From contig NC_083562.1 in NCBI RefSeq assembly GCF_019925205.1, positions 19,344,001 to 19,408,000 on the forward strand: DNA of 64,000 nt. The letters run 5' to 3'. The notes beneath the pieces are model-generated. The model worked only from the letters and a program-made list of their open reading frames with translations, ran no database searches and was not told the origin of the DNA. Position numbers and translations under genes: made by a program. This stretch comes from Metopolophium dirhodum. Taxonomy: Eukaryota; Arthropoda; Insecta; Hemiptera; Aphididae. Shown here piece after piece: positions 25,259-39,994 of this stretch. The first letter of the stretch is position 1, and every line of letters starts with the position of its first letter.

Positions 25259-27639
25259 TAAATAATATATACACATACGGTATACATATTTGTGTGTGTC
25301 ACTTGGACTTGCCGCTATAGTAAATGATACCTGCTAAAACCTATATATAATATTACATGTATATACCTTATCTGTAATGTTTGGAGGGTATCGTCAGTCC
25401 GACAGTCTGTACGGTATCCATGATCGTGTATGCAATGATTATGATGTGTCATATACATTTATAAATCGTGCGCTTTTGGCTTTTCATAATACACGTCATG
25501 TATACAAATTATGTCAGCAGCCGCTCCTGAGGGATTCAAAACACTTCTATAGCACTATTGCAGCTCGTCCGATACGAGAGTTCCCTTATTCGAAAGCATA
25601 ATATTATTGTAATATGTTTTCTAGATTTAGTTATTCCTCATAAGGACGTATATCACGGGTGTAGATAGTTTATGTTATGTTCATCTCGAGTCATTTGATA
25701 TTTTCAAAAATTACGTTTGGATGATGTGGTGGCAAAGTGAGGGGACAAACGTACCTATATATTATAATACTAGTGTACCCGTTGTTTATTGTAAATGCAC
25801 GTGCCTGACCGTTGATGTATACACAGAGACAGGGATGATACTGCAGAGTGCAGACTGCAGCTAATAGTACTTACAAGTATTATAGTGACTATTGTCTATT
25901 AAGTATATTTATTAGCCAATTACTATTCCATAATTTTCTTTTATTTTAAACATTTATTAAATTATACATTTTAATATTTTAATTTTCTATCCATTGTTAT
26001 TGGTAGGTATTTAAGTACGTTAAATCACAGATTCTGTCTATAAACTAAGACAAAAACTTGGATATTTTTGTCTCAGTACCTACCTACATATTTTTAGTTA
26101 TACTAAACTGTGTTATTAATTAGCTAATAGCTAGAATATTACAGTGCTACCCTTATAATTAATTTAAAAAGAAATAATGGAAGGAATTATGAATTAATTA
26201 TTGTATTAATAAATTGTCAACATTTACCTTTTACATTGAAAAAAAATAACAAACTATTTGTATAATTTATAGTTCATATTAAATAAATGACAATTTTTAA
26301 CACATTTTCAACAAATTCGGAAGATCATTTTAACTTTCTAGACTTTTGGCAGTAAAAAAATTCTTCCAATCATTTTTCATCTTAAATTTCAATAGGTCTA
26401 TGAATAGATAACAAATTCAGACCAAAAATGGTGTTTTCTGCAGAATATCTGAATGTGTTGTATTTCTAATGTAGGTTTTTTTTTTTGTAGAAAAACGTCT
26501 TTCTGTCGTATAAGTTGATATACTTCATAAATCATAATGGTAGATACTTAGAGTTATTAAGACTAACTTTAGAAGTTAGTATGATTCTGGGAACATAATG
26601 TTATTTGCTATCTAATCTTGTTAATGTTTCAACTGTATTTAACGGTCTACACTTGGACAAGGGTGATTTCCATTTGCCACAGTCTAAATTCTGCTTCAAT
26701 AATATGTTAATAACCTGGTAAATCATCTTCAAAAAATTGACTAGTTTGTTTCAAGCATGTAAAATAGGTTATCAACAGCTAGAAAAGGAAATAAATATAT
26801 TGTAATGTTAAAAAAAATATTGTAGTCATGACTTTGTGGGGTATAACACGTTATTTTAATGACAAAATTAAATAATTTAAATATTATATAATTTAAACTG
26901 TACGCCTGTATACTCCAGTCTTTAGTACCCATATTTTAAAGGTGAATTTTCATGATTTTTTCGGATGCTACAAACAACCGTCTGGTATTATTTCATCAAC
27001 ATTCACCGAAACTGCAGAAATACTTTTTATGTCTTCATAAATGTTATTAAACGTAAATTAGACTTTTGCAGCGACCTTCATACAAATTACAATTTTAATA
27101 CATGGTTACGTAATTGGTACGTTCACAGTACACTGCAATAATGTTTATGTACCTACCTATGTTATAAAACACAATAAACAACCAAGTACAAAACCAAATT
27201 CAATAAATTATTATAACATCTATATTATTATGTTAATGCCCACCGAAAATTAACTTCACGTAGACAGATTACAAAACCGTCATTATTATATTGTTATAAT
27301 GTCAACTGTAGCGAGCAGTTAGGTCAGTTTTAACTCGTTTATGATAATATAAATTGTAATTGCTTTTTAATCCAAACGTACTAATTTATATCCTCGTGGT
27401 AGTCGAAATATTATAATGAATACATGTTGCGAAATGGTCAAATAACTAATAATTAATAATATAACATTTCCTATAGGTACGTATTATACTACTACGGTGC
27501 AATTAGTCTCATTTCTCATATTTACAGCACGTTTTTGAAATTAACATTATCTACTATGTATTATAGGTTAGGTACTATGTTCAGTTATACATAATATGAA
27601 AAAGCAGGTAAGTGCTCTGCTCTACTGTACGACTGTATG

Positions 27640-28372
27640 ATATTACTGAGTATATTTTATGATATAATTGTGAATAAAGTAAATTATATATAACCTATTT
27701 ACGTGAAACCTTGTTTTAAATTTCCAATCTTTAGTTATAAAAGTTGAACATTTTATACATTTAAACTACAAAATCATTTTTTAATTTTAAATTTGATAAA
27801 TGTTGTTAAAATCGAACTTTGAATGCTTATAAAAAAAATTGTACCTATGTATTTTTAATATTTTTCAACGAATATTGTAACAGTATACCTGCAGGTGTTT
27901 TGTATTAAAATTTTAAACTTTTTGACCCAACAAATAAAATTGTATTGACATTTATAGAAAAAAACACTAAACAAATTGGAAACAGAAAATGGCCGTAAAA
28001 AGCTCAAAACAAGTCAATATATTTTAAAAATTTTATGGTGTATAGAAAATTCTAATATAAACTTTCAATAAAAATGTCATGGTTTTACGGTAATTTATTT
28101 TAGAGTTACTTCAAAAGCCAAAATCGATTTTGTCAAAAACCAATATTGAGTAAAAACTCTAATTTTTTCTTAATTTTTTTTCCGGCGCTTTTGAAAACTA
28201 CTGGGAATTTTGACTTCCCTAATGCACCAACTATATTCACTTTCCCATCCAACAAGATACTGGAGTTGAAAATCGAAGCATTATTTCGACTTCTTATCGT
28301 GTATACAGACACAAAAAAAACACACATCATTGTAAAATTAATACATTCATATAGCTCCTCTCAGAATCTAAA
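27640..28372 (-). repeat. dispersed TIR repeat family, inverted copy
   Basis: Read on the minus strand it begins GATTCTGAGAGGAGCTATAT, then ACAATGATGTGTGTTTTTTT, CGATAAGAAGTCGAAATAAT, GATGGGAAAGTGAATATAGT and TTTCAAAAGCGCCGGAAAAA. It is closest to the copy at 41693. Short open frames on both strands across it are by-products of the repeat. Confidence 0.75.
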
Positions 28373-30653
28373 ATGACTAATGAGTAGTTGTAATCAAACT
28401 AAAATAAATTCAAGAATTAAAAATTGTTTTAATGGGAAAAGGGACAGGACATGTTTATAATTTAAAACTTCGGGGAGTTAATAGTTTAACCTTTTTCGCA
28501 TTCGAGTACGTACGGTCATACACTCGTATATTATAAAGTCTGCAGAATGTTAGGTACCTATTTCTGATGGAAATTTATTAACTACAAACAGATATATCAG
28601 TTAATCAGGAAATCCATTTACGTTTTCATCAAAATATACTATTGAATATTAACTCTGATTAATAAATACGTTCATGAATTCTTCCTATTAGTTATTACTT
28701 ATAATCAATTATTTATACGTATAGATAATAATATATATCATACAGTGACGTACTTTGGGGGAGGGGTGTGCTTATAATTTGTTATATAACAGGAAGGCAC
28801 CTTCACTGGATCCTTCATACGTTTGGTATGCTTATGCCGTAGATATATATAAGTATATAACACATTTGTAAATAACTTCATAGATATTATAATTTTAACT
28901 AATGGATACCTACGTTTTACGGATATGCGTTCACAAAACAATAAAACCATTTTTAAATGTTTTTGAAATTTCGGGTCTACCCCGCCAACCCCATGGCTAC
29001 GTTACTGATATTATATATATTATTATCATGGTTTTAAATTATAATATAATATGATACAAATGCATAATATATTTAATGGGTTATGGCAAGCACATAATAT
29101 AATAAAATATTATCCTCATACATCTAATAATTTCATTTTAATTTGTAGAAATCTTTTTTACTGATTATTTACTAATTACTAATACTTACTATGATTATTA
29201 TTATTTATAATGTAAAATACACAATATTGTGTGTACATACACATGAAAATATGTCATTTAAGTTTTATCTTTAATATTAAGTTGTATCTAAGTATATCAT
29301 GGTATTGTATAATTTAAGGTTTATGTACCTAACTAATTCATCTAAATATTTTGTATAATAAAAGTAAAAAAAAAAAATTAAAGAAGTTAAATTTTGTATC
29401 CTGAATAATTATATTATAGTTAAGTCCTATTAAAATTACATAATATATATTATAGTATTATACCATTACGACTTTAACTATGTATACTTAATTCTAACGA
29501 TACCTACACAACTGTTGGCTCATGTGTAAAAATATACAGTCTAAGTAGGATTTGTAGTTGGCAATGTCATATAATATTATATTATACATTATACTACGTC
29601 GATATAATTCAAGAATGTTGCAATACTATCAGGCTACTATAAAATTCGTTCATCTTGGTAATAAAAGTATAAGATAACCCTAATAAACAATACGATATAC
29701 TTAGTGATTCAGAATGTTACAGAAATTTTAACTGATATGAGCATAGTTTGACATGTTTTATACAGCTTTTGTAAACACATTATCGTCTTGAAATGAATGC
29801 GTATTCAACATAAAAACTACAAGTAATATATATAACAATATTGTGATACATAGAACAATATGAGCTACATGTCTGCCTACAAATGTACCATGATTTTATA
29901 AATTCAATAAAGTATTCTTAAATTGTTACGATATTTATATTACAACGATACCACAATCATCGTGTGCGTGTAAACATATAGTTCATACAATGTAAGTACT
30001 TTTTAATTAATTTTAATATTTAATTTTAACTTGTTTATTGTAAAAAGCAGTTATATATTATTGAACTTGGAAATGTTTAAACTATTTATCATATAATATT
30101 TTCTTTATATTGTAGACTGTAGTGATATATTTTTTATATAATAAACATTCATCAATCATTCGTAGGTATATAATATAATATTTGAGAAAATGATTTCTTA
30201 GATTAGGACGAATATTACAATATTTAATAATGCGTTTTGAGACAATTTTGAAAATTAAAGATATTCATCATATTTACCAAAAATAACTTGTGTGTTATAC
30301 AAAAGATAAATTTTTAATAAATTTAAAAAAAACTGTTTGCTTTAAAAATTAAATAAGTTTAACTGATAAAGTGATAGGTACCGTAAATTAATTTTTAAAA
30401 AAACTTTATTATCCAAAGTAATAATTTAAAACGATTTAAATATAAAAGAAAACTATGTTATGTTCCTATTGCTCAAAATATATCAAATTTAATATAAAAT
30501 ATTGTACAACGCGTATTTACAAATGATAATAGTCTTCAAATGTGGAACATTTTAATGTTTGTCTTGAAATATTTGTATTTTTTTTTTAATTCAACAATAT
30601 TTATTTATATTATTTAATAGAAAATATAAATTTTCGTACAACGGAGAAAAATA

Positions 30654-30680
30654 AAGAGAGAGAGAGAGAGAGAAAGAGAG
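30654..30680. repeat. (AG)n microsatellite
   Basis: An AGAGAG run of about 27 bp with one interruption (AGAAAG). Confidence 0.9.
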
Positions 30681-31850
30681 TGAAAGGGAAACAATTTAAA
30701 ATATCAATAATATATTTAAGTAATGATTACCTAATCAATATTGATTTACGATTTCGTTAGTTTACAAATTTGTGTTGGTTTTGATCGATCTCAACGATAG
30801 GTAGGTAAATATACTAAATTAATTTTATAATTGTTCTCGGTATAATGATTTTCGCTCTTACCTTCTTTCGGGCGCAACAGAGCATTGCAGCAGACGATCG
30901 TTTGTTCGTTGATGCTACTCTAGTCGTTACCATTTTGCCATAATGCCACCGAGGAATTCAGGCACCCAGAGGACCCGGTCTTCCGAACACGATACACGAC
31001 ATGTCCCTTTCGAAAGAAGTGCGCTTCTATCGGTGTGAACGTTATCACTTTGCACGTAATGCGTGTGATGTATATACCTACATACACGTACCTATAATAT
31101 TTATCGTGCAAAAATATCCTCCGTCGAACCCTGATAAAAACACGCGTGTTGTGTTTACAGCGCCGAGAACACAATAATTATGGTCATCGTGGCATACTGA
31201 CTAATCTGGAGTGAAAAGCGCTGGCGCACGCCGGATGGGTCGATCGATAGCCGTACAAAACCGCTTGGCACCCTCCGTGGGTTAGTTTCGAGGGGGTGAG
31301 AATATAATAAAATGAAAAATACCAGTCATCAGTCGCCGTGTACTCTACATATAATAAAATATGTATACAAAAATACAATGGATTTATATAATAATGTACA
31401 GCGAAACCAATACCCACGAATTTCCCACGTGGGTTATATAATATTTTATACGACTAAGATATTTTTAATATTTATACATACCATATCATATTATATATTT
31501 CTATCTTCTCAGTATCGTAAAATACCTACCTAACTATACATATTATACTTAGGTTTTATGGCTCACTGCATAATTTCGTTTTACAGTCCACATTAAAAAT
31601 CGCATCTTTTAATAAGAAAATAAATACCAGTATAATAAACTTGTATAATATTATATATATAATATATAATAAAGTATCTATATAAAAAAATTTCGTTTTT
31701 AAATTAGAATTAGTTCATAACCATAGTATACATTGTTTAGTATTATAATATATAATAATATAGGTATGTAACAATTTCAGTCGTTCGTTAAGTAGATATA
31801 TTCAATAAATAAAAAAAAATAAAAAAATTGACTGTTCTCAGTCATTTTGT

Positions 31851-34800
31851 CTAGCAAGCATCAAATAATGAAAGAGAATACGTTTGGGCGTATATCGTAG
31901 TTCCGTCCACATGGATTAAATTCGAATTCTCTGTACAATTAGACCATCTAAAAAACGAAATATTTTCTTATAGTATGTAACATATATATATGAGAACAGC
32001 GAGAATGTAAACAACTATCATTATTAGCACTTATAGAAATTATATACATATGTACTTACACGTTTCCTTCCGTGTCAAAAATGGATACTTTATCCACGAC
32101 CACATTGACAATACCGTTGAGCCCATGCTTTTCGTTTTCAGTTTGATAAGCTAATGATTGGAAACTCAATTCGACATTTAAATATCTTTGCACAGATTTT
32201 TCATATCTAGCTACTGAAAGTCCTTCAGCTAGAAGTCCGCCAGAAATGTAATCCGTATGCCTAGAAAAATGAATTCAATTTAGGTATAAATAAAGCGCTG
32301 ATGTCAATATCGGCGTCATTGGTTAATTTCTTAACATAAATCGTCATAATCAATACCAAAAGTAAATATGTCAATAATTATTACTTTGTTCGGAGCTTAA
32401 AGTTTGCCGTATTGTCACCATCTTCTAACGATATTTGCAAGTAACCTCGAAGTTTAGATGTTTTTGGAGATAGTAAAACAGATGCCTTGAGCTGTCTCCC
32501 TATAGAATGAAATATATAACATAAACAATTTAGTATTAATATCAAATCAACGAACAACATCCCTACCACAAAATGGACTTGAATCTCTAGTTGTCAAATA
32601 CAGTGGACCACGAAGTTTCGATTGAGATGCCGCAAAACCCATGGTTACACAATTTGAATCTACGAAAAAGTAATTTGTATTGTTTATGAAACAATTATAA
32701 ATGATAACGCAAACAATTGTATAATATGCTACTTTTGGTTAGAAGTGTATTAATATATTTGTATCACATTTTTTAATATTTATTATTTTGTATTTGTTAG
32801 TTGATACTTGATAGTTACGTATCATTAAATTAATATTTCCTCATACTAAATAAATTAAAACAATATAAAACGTAGGGTCGAGTACATCGAACTGAGAAAA
32901 GGAAATCGCATTCTGACTTAACACCACGCGTGAGTAAAATAATAATATAGAACCAGCTATCATTATAAATGTTATAAATGTATAATATAACAGTTAATAG
33001 TGTTAATACAAATCTCAATTTCGTGAAAGCAAAGGACTGTTCATAGTTTATTGTATTACCAATATTTCATCGCAAAGGACCTAATCCTTTTTTTTTTAAA
33101 AAAATATGAATAATTTTCAAAATGACCAACAAGTTATTATGATACAATTAATAATATATATAATATGTGCCAGGTATACGTTTAAATGTAGGTGCGCTGT
33201 GTGCGAATGCTGAAGATATAATGCAATAATGCATATTATATTATATTTGGTTATATACAATACATAAATACATTATAATTTATAATAAGTTAGGTACCTG
33301 TGCAATTTGTTGGGAAGCACTCGCCCCTTTGAAACATTGACCATCCGGCAGGGCACGGAAATGTGGTAAACTGACATGCGTCAGGATCTGACACTGCTTT
33401 GAGACTTTCCAGGAAGAACTGTAACGCCCGGAGATGATTACATACCACGCTTGAGTTCATCGTTCCCTCTATATTTATACATTAACATAACATTTAAACA
33501 GTAAACAATTTTACAGGATAGCCTGGAAACCCTTTGTAACTTTACTCTTCTTATCAAGCAATTCAAAATACTTATACAAACAAAAAAAACCATTGTTTCA
33601 ATATTCAATAGATAATTTTTCATACACATAAATAAAAAAGTCAAAATATTCATAAAAACAATCCAATTTAGATTGAAAAATGTTTTTGAAAAACTGCATC
33701 TCCGCATTCAAATAAAAAAAACATGCTTGCTTAAAATGCATCACGCATGAACCGTTATTCGATCTATATAGTTTATATAATATGTAACTTATATATCTTA
33801 TATGACTTACCGAACCGGCTTACGATTACCGAACCGCGGACTTGTTCACAACCTGGCTGGTCAAGACCGCCGTTTGGGAAGTAGTCGACGTCACCGATCG
33901 GGTTGAACAAGCCGAACCCCTCGGACCATATCCTGGCACCGTCTGTGTGCACTACATCGACGAATGCGGCGTCGTCTGAGCTTAGTGACAGCAGTGAGGC
34001 TGACAACATTTGTCTGAACAGCGGGGACGCGGGATCCAGACCTGCACCAGATATCGAAATATTACTCATCGTATAAATATAATAAACACATCGAATCGTC
34101 CGAAAGCTAATAAATTATATCAAAGATTTTCAAGAAGGAAAATTCTATACGTATCGACACGTATATAGTCGTATGTCGGTATACGTTTCGCTGGTATATC
34201 ACTCGTAATGTAACTTCTTGAACGCTATATATAATTATTAAACCCATACGTATCAATATACTTCAATTTATTCCTCAAAATCTCAATTTATTACCAACTA
34301 AGCGTACTCAAGACCCCAGGCATCACCTGTAATTCTGCCGACACGTATATCGATCAGTTTCAACGCCTTGCCCGCGAAACCCGCCACGTGGGCACCGAGG
34401 CTGAACCCGATCATGTGAATCTTGGCAGGGTCACCGTTCAGCGCCACCATGTCCGTGATCAATATCGCCAGCTGACGTCCGATCAACTGCGTGTTGGCGG
34501 CCGCAAGTGCGTAGCCCGGCCCGGCGGCTCCCTTTTCCCAGTCCACGAAAATCACATTCGCGTCTTCCTGTATCAGTGCAACCGGTTTAGATGAAAAAAG
34601 GTAATAATTGTTTTTAATTCAAATAAAAAAATCACGGACCTACAACCACACCGCGAACCTAGGTATATATATAGGTAGGTATAGATATAATAGTATGGCT
34701 ACAGACTAACCAGGTCCAGGAGCGCGTTGCCTAGGAGTTTTGCCACCTTGTCGTGTCCGCTACCTTTGAACCCGTGAATGATGATCTTGGTCGGAAGTTC

Positions 34801-35844
34801 GGGCCTGAAGTTGGAGTTGTTCATCGAAACGTGCCGGTCGCCGTACGTGACCAAAATCAGATCACTGCGATTCTGTCGGGTCATCACCAAGAATTTCGTG
34901 TCCACCGTGTCCGGCGATTGAGGCGATTTCATGAGCGGCGAATAATTGGTCCGGGGTATAGGGAAGCATCCGACCATGTCTGCAATGTTATTGTTGACGT
35001 ATCGTTGTAAAAAAAAAAAACAACAAAAATAAAAATCCCATCGGTGACTCTTATAATATGTGATGCATATAGAGTGCTACATTCGTAATATATGCGTTGC
35101 ACGTATTGTCAGACGTTCGTACGAGATGAATAATAATTCGGCGATGTTGCAGTTATTTTAAGCCGGCAAGTTAATAGTGCTTTTTCTCGTAAAGTCGTCA
35201 CAAAAGTTTACGTGCAGTGCACGCTTGTGGTTATATATACGTATACGCGTGTTTCGCGACAGTTTCTTTTTCGCCAACGCCGTTGCTTCAAGTCTTAAAT
35301 TTTTGTCGTTTTAGTAAAAAATGATCGACGGTCCTTGTGTCGCGATGTCAGACGTAAGTTGGTGTATTATTAAAATTTACGTCAGTCGCAGTTAAGGTAT
35401 ATATTAATATATTATACATACAAATTACAAAATATATACGTAGATATATTATGAATTATGATGTATCTATCGTATGTGGTTAGCCAAACCAGACTTTAAA
35501 ATGGTATTTACAATGTTCAAGTTCATCTTACCGTAACAAATTTGTTTTGAAGTTCTCGACTTTTTTCTCTCTTGTCTTCTAGACAAATGGTCTCTGACCA
35601 ATTGTATCGCACGCTTACCCAAAATATTTGACGGCCAAAAATCATAATTAGAAACTATTTAACACGTTTTATCAAAAAAAAAAATGAAAATTCAATAGAC
35701 ACAAGAATTAAAAAACAAAAAATCAATGAACGTGTTTTGGCCTTTACCTTCAGACGCTGCTTTAATTAGACCCACATGATCTAAAACCAAATACGCTGCG
35801 ATGGATATGGTGAAAATAGTTCTGCCATAATGTTTAGTATGCAT
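31851..35844 (-). CDS. secreted lipase of the pancreatic triacylglycerol lipase family
   Basis: Nine minus-strand exons: 35748-35844, 34711-34979, 34327-34567, 33811-34041, 33298-33468, 32567-32659, 32385-32499, 32060-32260, 31851-31947. They total 1515 nt with phase closing at every join, giving 504 residues. Exon 1 encodes a signal peptide (hydrophobic TIFTISIAAYLVL). The mature start MVGCFPIPRTNY matches the family's GCF...P block. Catalytic triad: Ser178 in GFSLGAHVAG, Asp205 in GLDPA, His291 in CNHLRA. Triad spacing is very close to that of pancreatic lipase. A cysteine-containing C-terminal part (about 340-504) corresponds in position to the PLAT/C-terminal domain. Likely an extracellular or gut triacylglycerol/phospholipid lipase; substrate not inferable. 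Oddity: exons 2-4 are strikingly GC-rich compared with the later exons. Confidence 0.92.
35321..35353 (+). CDS. candidate remote first coding exon of the sorting nexin, inside lipase intron 1
   Basis: ATG at 35321 opens 11 codons (MIDGPCVAMSD) and runs into a strong donor GAC|GTAAGT in phase 0, the phase required by the SNX exon at 53689. Upstream 35180-35320 is CpG-richer and promoter-like. If real, the intron would be about 18.3 kb and this exon would lie opposite to lipase intron 1 (34980-35747). The alternative is that SNX begins at its own ATG at 53716 and this is a chance exon or another transcript. Confidence 0.35.
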
Positions 35845-38800
35845 GTTATGATTTTATAATAATTATTATTAAGTTCGATGTTCTTAAGAAGCGGATCTCA
35901 CATGACTGTTTAAAAAATCAACACTGATAAAACTATAACGTTAAGAGACAAGAGTTCACTGGATTATATAACACTATAGTGTCAAGTGTGTTAACCATTA
36001 TATTATTATTGCTCCTTGTTATTATATATATGTTTTTTTATTTCACTTTCACTCTGTTGAAGGTAAACTCTATAATATTATACTGAAGAGATAGGTAGGT
36101 AGGAAGGTAGGTTCCTACCTTTACAGTTACAAAAAATGTACACGCTGACAGCTGGTTATGTACCGGATTATGATATTGTAGTAGATATATGCACGCATGT
36201 ATAAATTACACTAAGTCAATATTTTTTGTTTTTCAAGTAGGTTTTATATAAAAAAAAATATTCATGCTACACTACAGGTAATATATACTGGTATAATAGC
36301 ATAAATTCGTAACAATAGACCGTTAAAAAATATTATTTCTATATACTATACAGTATTCAGGTGTATACGCGTGACATTAACTCCGAAATATAGCAATTTT
36401 AATAACACTACGCAGCAGTTACATTTGAACAAGTATAAAATATATTATAGTTTATTGGATATTTAAAAAAAAGTAAGGTTAGGTATATTAAAAATACATT
36501 GGTTAAAATCAGTGTTGAAACTTACAAATTTACAGCTATGACACTGTCTATAATATTATATTGAATAAATTAAAATGACAAAATAGAGATTATATCTACT
36601 TAAATATTAAAAAAACATTTGGAATTCGTGTAGCCAGTGATCTACCTTTTAACTGTAAGTGTAACTGCTGATCTATTAAATTGTATTAATATTTCATAAA
36701 TATTAAACAGTTATCTTTACATTTATTTTGTGTTACCTATTACTTCGATATCTTATCATAGAATAGCGGAGACGAGGAGGCCAGTAAATAATAACAAATA
36801 TATATTTATAGTTCATACAATTTTTAATATTGATAAAAAGTTTATTGAACTCGAATACTATACCTAATAGAAATTTTATTATTTTCTTATTGCATTTTGA
36901 TTTGACTATCTGACTTATTTATTTAATCCTTTATAATTAAAATTATATTTTATGAAGGTATTCAAATGTGGTGGATCAATTATAATACAATATAATACAT
37001 TGGTATGAGATCAACTTCCCTAAGTAGATCACCTAATACACGAATGCCAAACATTTAGTAAATCAAAATGGACTATGGAAGAAGTCAATAGAGTCATGGC
37101 TTTATTTTTTTATAACTATTGACCTTTATGTATATAAAGTTATGCTTAATGATTAATGATTTAATATATCTTAATCATCTTCTTCTTGCACGTATATAGC
37201 TACGTATCAATAAACATAGAGGTTAGACGTTTAGATTATAATGATCGTATATAATTAACAAGTAACAATGACATTGACAATATTACTTCTTACTAATACT
37301 AAATGTATATAATAATGTTAAAATTATTATATATCTGCCAGCTGGTATTATTATGCATTATCTGAATATGTGAAAATGGGAAAATAAGTTAGGCGTATTT
37401 ACTTCTCATTATTATTTATTGTAGTCTATAATATACCGTATAGAGTATGAGAAGTATCCACTAACAAGTCATGTGTCAATTTATAAGTTTTCTACATAAA
37501 ATACATAGTTATAGATACCACACTAAATATTATTCGCTAGTACGTAATTAAATATTTAAATATCTACAATAGTTAATATATTATACTTATGTCTTGAATA
37601 GTTAATTTTAAATTGTTTTTTTTTCTAAGCTAAAGGTCTTTAAATTCTGTTTTAATAGTTCTATTCATAAAACCTTATATTAATTTGTAAACTTAAGTTT
37701 TGAAAACATTTCGTATTAGTTCTTATCAAAATATTATATTTAATACAACTGATGTCAATCGTTGATCGTTTATTCAAAATGTGCAGATTGTCATTTTAGA
37801 TATTTATTTGATGAATGACTTAGTTGGTAGGTGATAATATAGGAGGCGTATCGTTGCTTATATCGAGGCGTAGAATAGCCCTCTCAGAATAGTATAATTT
37901 ATTATTTGTTATTTATAATATGTACATAATAGTATAAGTATTATGCAATTAATAATTATGTATATATCTAATCTGTATATATTTTAATATTATAAAGAAG
38001 AAAACATTTTTGTTTGTTCGGTGTAATCTCTGTACCTAACTACTTCACCGATGTCAAAAATGTTTTTACTTTCAGAAAGCTACACTATTCTATTGATCTT
38101 TATTATATAGGCTACCTATATATTTTTATCTCGATAAGTGTCCCTCAATTTTTTTAATTTATTATTTAGCTCACAAACAAATAATATATTTTTGTTTACT
38201 ATAGGGTTGCTATTGGTTACAAAAAATAAAATAGTTATAATGATTGAAGAGAATTTTCGACCCGTATCTTATATTTGATCAGAACCATCAAAATTACTGT
38301 GATTAAGATGGGATAAATCGACGGACATGAAATGAAACGTTTTATATTTCAATATATTATATAATGGTGGATATAATTTAATACATAATGTACTACAAAA
38401 TTACAAAAACATCAGTCATTAACAGATTTAAAAAAACTCAAGGGTACGATACACCTAGCTTTTATATTAATAAGCCATAACGTTATTTATGTTTAAAAAC
38501 AAAAGAAAATTATTACTTGATCTTCAAGTTTACGTATTAGGCGTCATCTTTACAAAAATAAATCCAGTCGTAAGCACAAAAAAATGTGAAATTTTATGAT
38601 TAATGTGTTAAAAATAAAATAAAAATCGAAGAATAAAACATAAATCCTTTTTTTTAAATTATAGAACATCACTACACAGAGTATTAACTATAACGAATGG
38701 AACATACAGTTTGAATAATATAAGTGGGGGAATTTTTATGGTCAACTATTTAGTTGCACAGGGGACAGCTATCTTCTACAATAGTTCTATGTGTGTAAAA

Positions 38801-39467
38801 TATACACTTACGTACGCACCTCGCGGGGTCCGCAATCCACCGCAGTTGGATACTGGATTGCATCCCTAATATTAAACTGATTGCATAATCACGATCCATA
38901 CCGTGCAGGATGGCTATAATATAATATAATCAAACGTGTCTTTAGTAGGTCACTGACTGATCAACATAGAGCCTAAACAATCATAGCTTGAGGATTGCAA
39001 TTATATCACGGTACCTTCATACCACCGTGTAAGTGTGCACTAAGAAAGCATTTTCCAAAATTCTCATTCTAAAATAGTGCTTGCACAAGTATTTTGAGAT
39101 TCAAGATAATCGATGAAAATTTTTAAGTTTTGAACACCATTGCACTGAATATTAAATACCTAACGAATTAAACAAAGTTTGAATCATATAGAGTTGGCAT
39201 TTTTAACGGATAACGAAGCGCACGGGGTCATTTAATATAATATATTTTTTTAAATTTTTGTTTTCGAATGTTTAAAAAAGTGAAATTTCCTCAACTTCCT
39301 AGCTGATGTATAAAAAAAAACACTCGATAAAATAAAGAAAAGAAAAATGTACTCGTCACTCTCAAAATGCTTCTCCTGTAAACCCACTCTTGTATTTAGA
39401 TAGTGCCCTTACCATTGTAAACATCCACTCGTCCTTGAACATAACACCTATAGGTATATAACAAAAA

Positions 39468-39490
39468 ATAATAATAATAATAATAATAAA
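39468..39490. repeat. (AAT)n microsatellite
   Basis: About eight AAT trinucleotide units. Confidence 0.85.
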
Positions 39491-39970
39491 TGAATATTGT
39501 ATACACGTTGGTTGATCTATATATTATAATAATATAGTATCCTGTATCTATTGTTTCGGGTTTGTACTTTGTAGTGTGTTGTAAGGAATTGTGACAATGT
39601 GACTTTTTTTCCGGAATTTTACATCACCAGTGCCTATAGCTTTTTGATATTCTGGGGAAGACTATCGCGTAAACATATTATTAAGTTGTTTATATTCTTG
39701 TCCCAGCTACATAGAAAGATTAAACCTAATTTTAAGTCAAATTTGGGTGCTGTAAGATGGCCGCGAAACATGGCATTGTACATTAATACAGTAATACGCT
39801 TGACAGTTTGACTAGATAATTACATAGCTTGTTGTGAAATCGTATATATATAATATATACCACCATATACACAAACGACAATAACTCATAATACCTATAC
39901 ATAGATGGTAAAATGGAAATATATGCAAAATATATACACTTATATAATATATAAATATATTAGAATATTG

Positions 39971-39994
39971 AATATATATATATATATATATATA
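39971..39994. repeat. (TA)n microsatellite
   Basis: An uninterrupted TA run of about 24 bp within a longer AT-rich stretch. Confidence 0.85.

Larger units (their letters stand above)
14386..31850. other. long gene-poor region between ZDHHC17 and the lipase
   Basis: About 17.5 kb with no supported protein-coding gene. It is AT-rich with short chance open frames only. Contents beyond the elements listed separately: a possible promoter-like island at 18885-19050, a CpG-richer patch around 23750-24300 and another at 30840-31420. All lack recognisable coding sequence. The AT-rich stretches between these show nothing I can name. Confidence 0.6.

Noticed and set aside
28133..28376. Open frames on both strands near 28.2 kb
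   Set aside because: They lie in a copy of the dispersed TIR repeat family and are not conserved as frames in the other copies.
39600..39811. 70-codon open frame MTFFPEFYIT...
   Set aside because: AT-rich, no homology recognised and no neighbouring exons; treated as chance.
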